NCBI GenBank assembly: GCA_030653405.1
Contig: JAURZO010000156.1
Span: 1 to 12,699 of the forward strand
Length of the DNA stretch: 12,699 nt
From: Zwartia sp.
GTDB lineage: Bacteria > Pseudomonadota > Gammaproteobacteria > Burkholderiales > Burkholderiaceae_B
Reading direction: 5' to 3'
Shown: positions 1 to 5,817 of the stretch, one piece after another
How the letters are laid out: each line of letters opens with the position of its first letter
How positions within the stretch are numbered: position 1 is the stretch's first letter
The notes under the pieces: generated by a model
Told to the model about the DNA's origin: nothing
Databases searched by the model: none
Seen by the model: only the letters and a program-made list of their open reading frames with translations
Translations under genes and position numbers: made by a program

Positions 1-698
1 GCCCTTGTGCCGCACGACCGATCATGACGGCATCAGCCCCTGTGTAGTCCAGTACATAGCGGGCTTTCTCGGGGCTATTGATATCTCCATTGGCCACAAC
101 CGGGATGGACACGCTGGCCTTGACTTCGCGAATGGTCTCGTACTCTGCTTGACCTAAATAGAGATCCGCGCGTGTACGACCATGCAAGGTGAGTGCGGCA
201 ATGCCAGAGTTCTCGGCGAGCTTGGCTATGCGCAGGGCGTTGCGGTGCTCTCGGTCCCAGCCCGTGCGCGTTTTAAGCGTGACCGGGACGCCGTGCGGCA
301 GGCACGCCTCAACCACAGCCTCGAGAATGCGCGCGACAAGGTCTTCGTGACGCAACAGGGCAGAGCCGGAGGCTACGTTGCAGACTTTTTTGACCGGACA
401 GCCCATATTGATGTCGATCACCCGCGCGCCCTTACTGATGTTAAACACCGCTGCATGGGCCATCATCGCGGGATCAGCACCCGCAATCTGAACGGCAACC
501 GGGTCGATTTCTCCATCGTGATTCAGACGGCGCGAAGACTTGACGGTGTTCCATAGTTGAGGATTGCTTGCCGCCATTTCTGACACGGCATAGCCTGCCC
601 CCAGCTTTTTGCAAAGCTGCCTGAAAGGACGATCGGTGACGCCCGCCATTGGGGCGACAAAAACGTTATTAGGGAGAGACCAGGCACCAATGTTCATG
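1..698 (-). CDS. dusB: tRNA-dihydrouridine synthase B, 3' end cut by window edge
   Basis: FMN enzyme that reduces uridine to dihydrouridine in the tRNA D-loop, using NADPH. Translating the minus strand from the ATG at 698 gives 232 residues before the window ends. The start matches the DusB/Nif3R family: NNVFVAPMAGVTDRPFR (residues 10-26, FMN-binding barrel strand). DINMGCPVKKV (95-105) follows, with Cys100 at the position of the catalytic cysteine of E. coli DusB. Next are VTLKTRTGW, a conserved HGRTR segment, PVVANGDI, and VMIGRAAQG at the cut end. About 100 residues (the helical C-terminal domain) should lie beyond position 1. The gene follows ubiH on the same strand after 63 bases. In many proteobacteria dusB is followed by fis, so fis may be the next gene outside. 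No Shine-Dalgarno is visible; TACAAT sits 6 bases before the ATG. Identification is firm; the B subtype rests on the motifs. Confidence 0.96.
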
Positions 699-704
699 TC
701 GAAA

Positions 705-710
705 TTGTAA
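705..710 (-). promoter_or_regulatory. -10-like hexamer 6 bases before dusB ATG
   Basis: On the minus strand TACAAT (710 to 705) is followed by TTCGAC and then the dusB ATG. This places the expected transcription start at or next to the ATG, so an internal leaderless transcript for dusB is possible. The hexamer 17 bases upstream (GCCCGA) does not resemble a -35 box, so only the -10 is supported. Confidence 0.35.
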
Positions 711-732
711 TCGCTCGCGGGAGGAGGTCGGG

Positions 733-751
733 CGGGCAGTTTAGCTGCCCG
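733..751. repeat. Perfect 7-bp inverted repeat between ubiH and dusB
   Basis: CGGGCAG (733-739) and CTGCCCG (745-751) are exact reverse complements around the 5-base loop TTTAG, 11 bases past the ubiH stop. No run of T follows on either strand, so it is not a standard intrinsic terminator. It could stabilise the 3' end of ubiH mRNA or attenuate read-through into dusB. Confidence 0.45.
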
Positions 752-761
752 AACCGAGGTT

Positions 762-1922
762 TCAGCGGCGCAGACCTTGCAGTAAATGTCGGGCAAGTGG
801 TTCGCGCGCGGCAGGGATCAAATCCATGCCAAGCAAGGCCATACCAGCCAAATGTTCGACGGGCGCCCAACCGGTGGTGAAGGTGCGAGCCATTGAGTCC
901 GTGAGCATGGCAGTCAATTGACGATCTGCACGACGCAATTGCTGAAAACGCGTCAAGACAGGGCCGACCGGCTGGTGAGCGACAGGGAGCCAGTCACGCA
1001 GCGCAATTGCGAGGGCGCCAGTGTCCCTGAGTCCGAGATTGAGACCTTGGCCCGCGACCGGATGAAGTGTTTGGGCGGCATTGCCGATCGCGACAGAACG
1101 ACCTTCTACAAGATGTTCACGCAGATTCAAGCGCAGCGGAACGATTGCAGCAGGACCCGTGATCTCGAATTGACCCAGCCGAGTGCCAAATGTTTCAGTC
1201 AGCGCAGCAGACAGTGCCTCTGGTGGCAGCGCGTGCAAGGCGCGGGCACGTTCTGGGGCGCAGCACCACACGACTGACTGCTGATCAACTGCCTCCGGGT
1301 GGGGCAGCACTGCCAGCGGGCCCTCCCGAGTGAATCTTTCAAAAGCCCAGCCTGTGCGCGATAGACTGGCGCGGGCACGGGTGAGCAGGGCCATTTGTGG
1401 ATATTCGCGCTGGACCGGGCTGTTAGGGTGACCGTCGGCCTGCACGGCCAGCGCAGCGCGCAGCACCTCACCATCCTGCGCGATGCTGATCGCGTGAATG
1501 TCTTGGGTGGTGATGTGCGCAGTCGTGCCGCTGCGGACTTGGACGCCGCTGGCCCGCACAGCATGTATTAAACGATCATGTAGTCGCCAATAGCTGACAA
1601 CGCTGCCCAGTTGCGGGACGTCAAAGTCACGATGTCGGATGACGGTTCGGCCCAGTCGACCTTTTTGTGACACGTGAATCGTTTGAATGCGTGCCGAATG
1701 TGTCGGCCATGCATCGAGTGACTCGAGTAACACCCTGCTGCCGTGGTTCAGTGCCAGCACCCTAGGGTCGTCTTCGGGAGCGTAGCCATACTGGGAGGCA
1801 TTACCTGTTTGAAGCAACGCGATACGCTCAGGATGTGGCGCATAGCGGGACAACAGCAAGGCCAATACGCAGCCTGTAGGCCCGCCTCCAATAATGACAA
1901 CATCGAATTCTGGTCGCGACAT
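762..1922 (-). CDS. ubiH: FAD-dependent 2-octaprenyl-6-methoxyphenol hydroxylase (UbiH)
   Basis: Flavoprotein monooxygenase (386 aa, usual length for the family) that hydroxylates the aromatic ring during ubiquinone synthesis, acting at the inner membrane with the Ubi complex. The N-terminal dinucleotide fold is clear: FDVVIIGGGPTGC (residues 6-18, GxGxxG at 12-17). An ADG segment (162-164) fits the middle FAD/NADPH motif. GNAAQTLHPVAGQGLNLGLRD (280-300) is the second FAD-binding motif. Its Asn-Ala-Ala-Gln form, rather than Asp-Ala-Ala-His, is typical of UbiH and favours it over UbiF/UbiI. The gene leads a probable ubiH-dusB unit. No Shine-Dalgarno precedes the ATG; TAAAAT lies exactly 6 bases before it. 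A hydroxylase of the same superfamily with another ring position cannot be fully excluded, because betaproteobacterial Ubi hydroxylases vary in regioselectivity. Confidence 0.93.
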   Translation of the reverse strand: MSRPEFDVVIIGGGPTGCVLALLLSRYAPHPERIALLQTGNASQYGYAPEDDPRVLALNHGSRVLLESLDAWPTHSARIQTIHVSQKGRLGRTVIRHRDFDVPQLGSVVSYWRLHDRLIHAVRASGVQVRSGTTAHITTQDIHAISIAQDGEVLRAALAVQADGHPNSPVQREYPQMALLTRARASLSRTGWAFERFTREGPLAVLPHPEAVDQQSVVWCCAPERARALHALPPEALSAALTETFGTRLGQFEITGPAAIVPLRLNLREHLVEGRSVAIGNAAQTLHPVAGQGLNLGLRDTGALAIALRDWLPVAHQPVGPVLTRFQQLRRADRQLTAMLTDSMARTFTTGWAPVEHLAGMALLGMDLIPAAREPLARHLLQGLRR

Positions 1923-1928
1923 AGGGTT

Positions 1929-1934
1929 ATTTTA
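1929..1934 (-). promoter_or_regulatory. -10-like hexamer 6 bases before ubiH ATG
   Basis: On the minus strand TAAAAT (5 of 6 to TATAAT) is followed by AACCCT and then the ubiH ATG. No purine-rich ribosome site lies between, which suggests a leaderless or near-leaderless transcript. The -35 region 17 bases upstream (TCTGAG) is poor. Confidence 0.4.
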
Positions 1935-2037
1935 ACGCTGAGGTCGTCGGGCTCAGAAGATGGCCCTGAATCAGTTATGCTCGACACCGTTCAATCAATT
2001 TCATCCAGATATTGAGTCTGTAGGAATGCCGAGTCGT

Positions 2038-2481
2038 ATGTCAAACACTGAAGCTGATCCAAAATTTCGCCACAAAGTCACGGTTGGTCTGCTGGCTGCC
2101 CTTTTTGGCTGTGTCGGCGCGCACTGGTGGTATCTGCGGCGACCTTATGCCTGGCTCGTGACCGCAGTGAGTCTTGCGCTGATGGTCGCGAGTGCCTTCG
2201 CTGATGTGTGGTGGGAGAATCCAGCATTTTTCCTGCTGTTTATCCCGACCTTAAATGGTTTCATCGAAGCCGTCGTCTGGTGTTTGATGAGCGATGAGCG
2301 CTTTGATGCGAAATTTAATCCAGGATTAACACGTACAACGCCAAGCGGTTGGGGCGCCATCCTGGTGGCATCATTCACCTTACTGATTGGTACCGTTTCG
2401 TTTATGTTCGGGATCGCGATGATTGTGATTTATGTCTGGACGGCACTCGGCTGGCTCGACGGGCTCAACTTGCAGGGATAG
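2038..2481 (+). CDS. Small TM2-like inner membrane protein
   Basis: 147-residue hydrophobic protein of unknown function. After a short polar N-terminus, KVTVGLLAALFGCVGAHWWYLRR (residues 13-35) resembles the first helix of TM2-domain proteins, whose signature is a G-x-x-G-A-H segment followed by aromatic residues and a turn. Further membrane segments lie at about 38-56, 63-83 and 106-135. The loop at 84-105 (DERFDAKFNPGLTRT) is polar. I chose the ATG at 2038: TAGGA (2021-2025) lies upstream, though its 12-base spacing is long. The frame also has ATGs at 1960 and 2026; the extra residues from 1960 look unlike a membrane protein N-terminus. It stands alone on the plus strand between ubiH and pepP, both on the minus strand, so context gives no function. 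The domain call is a resemblance only. Confidence 0.75.
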   Translation: MSNTEADPKFRHKVTVGLLAALFGCVGAHWWYLRRPYAWLVTAVSLALMVASAFADVWWENPAFFLLFIPTLNGFIEAVVWCLMSDERFDAKFNPGLTRTTPSGWGAILVASFTLLIGTVSFMFGIAMIVIYVWTALGWLDGLNLQG

Positions 2482-2489
2482 TCACGCTC

Positions 2490-2512
2490 AGGTGACTGCG
2501 CGCCTGGTCACT
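2490..2512. terminator. Weak stem-loop between convergent TM2-like gene and pepP
   Basis: AGGTGAC (2490-2496) can pair with GTCACT (2507-2512), leaving one bulged G, around a GC-rich loop. It overlaps the pepP stop codon and follows the upstream stop by 8 bases. No T-run follows on either strand, so terminator function is weakly supported. Confidence 0.25.
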
Positions 2513-3857
2513 CAGGTCGCATGAGCGCTTCAATTTCGGCAATCGAAACGGGCACATCGCGCGTGATGAGTTCGCAGCCGTTTGCGGTGATGACTGCATC
2601 ATCCTCAATGCGAATGCCGATGTTCCAAAAAGCCTCAGGTACATCCTCAGCCGGCCGGATATACAAACCCGGTTCGATGGTCAGCACCATATTTTCTTGC
2701 AACATCCGCCAGGGCCTGTCTTGCGCACCGAGCGGGGGCGAACGATAGGCTCCCACATCGTGCACATCCATACCCAGCCAGTGACCCGTTCTATGCATGT
2801 AAAAACGGCTGTAGGCCGAGGTTTCCAATGCTTGCTCGAGCGTGCCTTTCAAGATCCCTTCGTCAAGCAGGCCTTGCGTCAGCAAGCGAATGGCCGCCTC
2901 ATGTCCGGCATTCCAGTGGTGTTGCGGTGAGGTGTGCGCGATGGCTTGCTCTTGTGCTTTCAGGACGATTTCGTACAAGGCGCGCTGCGCACCTGAGAAG
3001 CGGCCGCTGACAGGAAAAGTCCGGGTGATATCCGAGGCGTAGCCGTCGAGCTCACAGCCTGCATCAATAAGGACCAGTTCGCCCTCCTGCATGACACCCT
3101 CACCCGCAGGGTGGTGCAGGACGCAGGCATTGGCGCCAGCGGCAACAATACTGTCATACGCCACACCTTGCGCGCCGAGTTTGCGAAAGGTGTAGAGCAG
3201 CTCTGCTTCGAGTTCGTATTCATGCATGCCCGGGCGAGCGGCTTGCATGGCGCGAATATGCGCTCGGGCCGAAATAGCGGCCGCAGCTTTCATGGTGGTG
3301 ATCTCGTGCGCATCTTTGATGAGCCGCATTTCAGAGAGCGGCTCGCCCAAGTCATGCCATTTGAACGGGGTCGCCCGCGCTCCGCGTGTTTTGCGTTGCG
3401 CAGCCGCGACCCAATCGTGCACTTGTGTGAGTAATTGCTGGTTCGAGAAATTAGAAAGTGGGGTAAAGAGTTGGGAGTGTCCGCTCAGTAACTCCGGCAG
3501 GCGTTGATCTAACTCACCGACCTCGTAGGCTTGATCAAAACCGAAATGATCAGCCGCAGCCTCTGGTCCCCAACGTTTGCCATTCCAGATTTCATATTCG
3601 GGATTTTTAGCTTCGCAAAATAAAATACTCTGGTTTGCGTCGTCAGCGCTCAATACAAGCCAGGCATCACTTTCCTTGAACCCAGACAAGTAGAAAAAGT
3701 CGCTGTCATGTCTGAATGTGTAGTGATTGTCTCGGTTACGGTGTCGCAGAGGCGCGGTCGGCAAGATCGCAATGCCGCCACCTTGGGCACGCATCCATGT
3801 CAAGAGTTGTTCACGGCGGGCTTTAAAAGTCTGGATGGGATGATGAGCGTTTGGCAT
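2508..3857 (-). CDS. pepP: Xaa-Pro aminopeptidase (M24B metallopeptidase)
   Basis: Cytoplasmic enzyme that removes N-terminal residues preceding proline, using two metal ions (usually Mn). The 449-aa length is close to E. coli PepP (441). The N-terminal creatinase-like domain covers about residues 1-175, with the typical YTFRHDSDFFYLSGF at 46-60. The C-terminal pita-bread domain has all expected metal ligands: Asp265 in LIDAG, Asp276 in SDITRT, His359 in HRTGHWLG, Glu395 in TIEPGLY and Glu418 in IRIEDD. His248 and His249 (LHHP) and His366 (DVHD) are also in place for catalysis. The ATG at 3857 has no evident Shine-Dalgarno. In E. coli pepP directly precedes ubiH in one operon. Here both face the same way, but an opposing membrane-protein gene separates them, so co-transcription is unlikely. 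Confidence 0.96.
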   Translation of the reverse strand: MPNAHHPIQTFKARREQLLTWMRAQGGGIAILPTAPLRHRNRDNHYTFRHDSDFFYLSGFKESDAWLVLSADDANQSILFCEAKNPEYEIWNGKRWGPEAAADHFGFDQAYEVGELDQRLPELLSGHSQLFTPLSNFSNQQLLTQVHDWVAAAQRKTRGARATPFKWHDLGEPLSEMRLIKDAHEITTMKAAAAISARAHIRAMQAARPGMHEYELEAELLYTFRKLGAQGVAYDSIVAAGANACVLHHPAGEGVMQEGELVLIDAGCELDGYASDITRTFPVSGRFSGAQRALYEIVLKAQEQAIAHTSPQHHWNAGHEAAIRLLTQGLLDEGILKGTLEQALETSAYSRFYMHRTGHWLGMDVHDVGAYRSPPLGAQDRPWRMLQENMVLTIEPGLYIRPAEDVPEAFWNIGIRIEDDAVITANGCELITRDVPVSIAEIEALMRPE

Positions 3858-3981
3858 GAGCAGTTTGCAGCGTGCAAAGTAGGGAAAGGATGACCTGAAA
3901 GGACTTGAGGTGACTGCGGGTGTTCTCTTGTCAACATACTACAATTGACCGGTTATTTCGTTCTAAAAAGCGTATTTACTT

Positions 3982-3986
3982 AAAGG
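3982..3986 (+). promoter_or_regulatory. Ribosome binding site that fixes the ctaG-like start
   Basis: AAAGG lies 8 bases before the ATG at 3995. This selects that codon over the in-frame ATG at 3920, which has no such site and would add 25 polar residues unlike the family N-terminus. Confidence 0.7.
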
Positions 3987-3994
3987 CTGCATCG

Positions 3995-4837
3995 ATGGAT
4001 TGGCTAAGTTGGTTCAAGCCTTGGGAGCTCTCGCCATTACTTGTGGCGGTTTTTCTGGCGAGCGCTTGGTTATTCGTGCGTGGTCAACGCGTCCACAAAA
4101 TTTCCCGTACGCGCCAGGTGTTTTTCTGGCTCGGTTGGGTGATGTTGTATCTATCGATGCACACGATGCTGGATTATTACGCCGAACGTATGTTCTTTAT
4201 TCATCGGATACAACATCTGGTGCTGCATCATCTCGGGCCGCTGATTATTATGGCCGCTTACCCGGGCTCTGTGATGCGAGCGGGTTTGCCATTGTCCTGG
4301 CGCGTGCGACTCAATCGCTTTAATCAGACGCTTGCGGGTCGCACACTGATTTCCATTTTGACGAACCCGATTATCGTCCCGACCTTATTCGTCTTTTTGG
4401 TCGTCATCTGGCTGATTCCATCTGTACAGTTTTATTCAATGCTGGATTGGCGCCTCTATCGGCTGATGAACTGGTCGGTCGTGATCACCGGTTTTATGTA
4501 CTGGAATCTGATTCTTGACCGTCGACCCAATCCACCCGCCGCGATGACGCCGGGCGGGCGGGTGATCTCCCCGATTGTCACGATGGCGCCACAGATGGTG
4601 GCAGGGGCCGTGATCGCGTTTACTGAGAGTGATCTGTACCCGCTCTTTGACTTGTGTGGACGGGCGATCGCGATGACGCCGCAGACGGATCAGATGATTG
4701 GTGGCCTAACCATGTGGATTCCAGCCGCCATGACCGAAGTGATCGGCCTGCTCGTCGCCTTGCGCACGCTCATGCGCTTGTCTGCCAAAGGACGATGGGG
4801 TGTGCCCAAGCCGCGCGTCTTAAAGCCTGAGGGATAA
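3995..4837 (+). CDS. Cytochrome c oxidase assembly protein, CtaG (caa3-type) family
   Basis: 280-aa multi-pass membrane protein of the Caa3_CtaG family, linked to assembly or copper loading of haem-copper oxidases. About seven membrane segments are visible: roughly 12-29, 41-60, 75-93, 117-141, 157-174, 191-212 and 237-260. The family hallmark is a histidine cluster in the second and third segments: His56, then FFIHRIQHLVLHHLGP (67-82, with His70, His74, His78 and His79), plausible metal ligands. Met-rich stretches (for example 195-201 and 236-247) also occur. This family is distinct from the Cox11-type protein also called CtaG, so I give no symbol. It is not next to oxidase structural genes here, so the terminal oxidase it serves cannot be read from context. 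It stands as a single gene, ending at a hairpin shared with galU. Confidence 0.88.
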   Translation: MDWLSWFKPWELSPLLVAVFLASAWLFVRGQRVHKISRTRQVFFWLGWVMLYLSMHTMLDYYAERMFFIHRIQHLVLHHLGPLIIMAAYPGSVMRAGLPLSWRVRLNRFNQTLAGRTLISILTNPIIVPTLFVFLVVIWLIPSVQFYSMLDWRLYRLMNWSVVITGFMYWNLILDRRPNPPAAMTPGGRVISPIVTMAPQMVAGAVIAFTESDLYPLFDLCGRAIAMTPQTDQMIGGLTMWIPAAMTEVIGLLVALRTLMRLSAKGRWGVPKPRVLKPEG

Positions 4838-4856
4838 GTGGTGCGGCTGAGAGATT

Positions 4857-4890
4857 GACTGACGCTGGTGGGCGACAGTCAGCGCCAGTC
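4857..4890. terminator. Stem-loop between convergent ctaG-like gene and galU
   Basis: GACTGACGCTG (4857-4867) pairs with CAGCGCCAGTC (4880-4890) over 11 positions with a single A-C mismatch; the loop is 12 bases. It sits 19 bases after one stop and 8 bases from the other, where a bidirectional terminator is expected. Neither side has a good T-run, so termination may be weak or need Rho, or the stem may protect 3' ends. Confidence 0.5.
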
Positions 4891-4898
4891 TGCATCAA

Positions 4899-5735
4899 TC
4901 AGGGGACCAGTCCATGGTACTTGCGTCCGAGCGCGATGTTTGCCCTAAACATGCCTTCTTTGTTGCCACAATCGTAGCGAATGCCTTCGTAGCGGTGGGC
5001 AAATACTGCTTGCTCCTTGAGCAAAGAAGCGATGCCGTCTGTGAGTTGTATTTCTCCGCCCGCGCCCGCTTGTGTCTGGCGCAAGTGCGCAAAGATGCGC
5101 GCATCGAGCACATAGCGTCCGACCACGGCAAGCGTAGACGGAGCGACGTCTGATTTGGGCTTTTCAACAATATGGCGGACACGCTCGGTCGTGGTTGAGA
5201 CGGGATCTGTCGCGACAATACCGTACTTGTCCGTATCCGATAGCGGGACTTCCTGCACGCCGAGGATACTGCCTTGGTTCGTCAGCGCTGCATCGATCAA
5301 CTGGCCAATGACCGGGCGATCCGCATCGATCAAGTCGTCTGCCAACAAAACGGCAAAGGGTTCATCGCCGACGATGGGGGCGGCGGTCAGGACCGCATGT
5401 CCCAAACCAAGAGGCGCGGACTGACGAATGTAGATGCAGCTGACATGTGCAGGCAGAATGCCCTGGACGATCGCTAGCAGCTCATTCTTACCCTTTCGGG
5501 CTAGTTCGGCTTCCATTTCAGGTGCGCTATCAAAATGGTCTTCGATGGCGCGTTTGTTTCGACCCGTTACAAAAATCAACTCCGTGATCCCGGCCGCGAC
5601 GGCTTCCTCTACGGCATATTGAATCAAGGGCTTGTCCACAACAGGCAACATTTCCTTGGGCATGGCTTTTGTCGCGGGTAAAAAACGGGTGCCAAGGCCG
5701 GCAACCGGGAAAACTGCTTTACGAACGGGGCGCAT
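4899..5735 (-). CDS. galU: UTP-glucose-1-phosphate uridylyltransferase
   Basis: Makes UDP-glucose from UTP and glucose-1-phosphate, supplying lipopolysaccharide, capsule and trehalose or cellulose-type glucans. The 278-aa protein has the full nucleotidyltransferase fold: KAVFPVAGLGTRFLPATKAMPKEMLP near the N-terminus (nucleotide-binding loop and catalytic Lys), SAPLGLGHAV (sugar-phosphate region), LLADD (metal-binding Asp), a VEKP motif at about 190, GGEIQLTD at about 226-233, and the closing YDCGNKEG. I chose the ATG at 5735, because AAGGA lies upstream at proper spacing. The TTG one codon earlier is a less likely start. It is a single gene convergent with the ctaG-like gene and divergent from bepA, 64 bases away. 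The ExoN/HasC-type paralogues are so similar that the symbol rests on general family likeness. Confidence 0.95.
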   Translation of the reverse strand: MRPVRKAVFPVAGLGTRFLPATKAMPKEMLPVVDKPLIQYAVEEAVAAGITELIFVTGRNKRAIEDHFDSAPEMEAELARKGKNELLAIVQGILPAHVSCIYIRQSAPLGLGHAVLTAAPIVGDEPFAVLLADDLIDADRPVIGQLIDAALTNQGSILGVQEVPLSDTDKYGIVATDPVSTTTERVRHIVEKPKSDVAPSTLAVVGRYVLDARIFAHLRQTQAGAGGEIQLTDGIASLLKEQAVFAHRYEGIRYDCGNKEGMFRANIALGRKYHGLVP

Positions 5736-5741
5736 CAATGA

Positions 5742-5746
5742 TCCTT
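5742..5746 (-). promoter_or_regulatory. galU ribosome binding site
   Basis: On the minus strand AAGGA is followed by TCATTG and the ATG at 5735, giving a 6-base spacing. This contrasts with several neighbouring genes that have no visible Shine-Dalgarno. Confidence 0.75.
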
Positions 5747-5786
5747 AGGTCTGTCCGCCTGTAAGCGGAACCAATTGCAACTCCCG

Positions 5787-5817
5787 TTATCATAAGCGTA
5801 TGGTAAGACTTTATCCA
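5787..5817. promoter_or_regulatory. Bidirectional promoter of galU and bepA with shared symmetric -10
   Basis: TTATCATAA (5787-5795) is an odd palindrome that reads as TATCAT on the plus strand (5788-5793) and TATGAT on the minus strand (5794-5789), each 5 of 6 to consensus. For galU a -35-like TGGATA (5817-5812) lies at the ideal 17-base spacing. For bepA the -10 is followed by exactly 6 bases and then the ATG, so that transcript would be leaderless; no good -35 is seen on that side. Confidence 0.45.

Noticed and set aside
182..556. Plus-strand open frame of 124 codons
   Set aside because: It is antisense to dusB, whose minus-strand translation carries clear DusB motifs over the whole stretch.
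3928..3956. Possible promoter of the ctaG-like gene (TTGTCA then GGTTAT at 17 bases)
   Set aside because: The -10 matches only 3 of 6; a better hexamer TACAAT (3940-3945) has no -35 at proper spacing.
5754..5769. Small hairpin TCCGC-CTGTAA-GCGGA in the galU leader
   Set aside because: A 5-bp stem is within chance for this composition; no further support for a riboswitch or operator.
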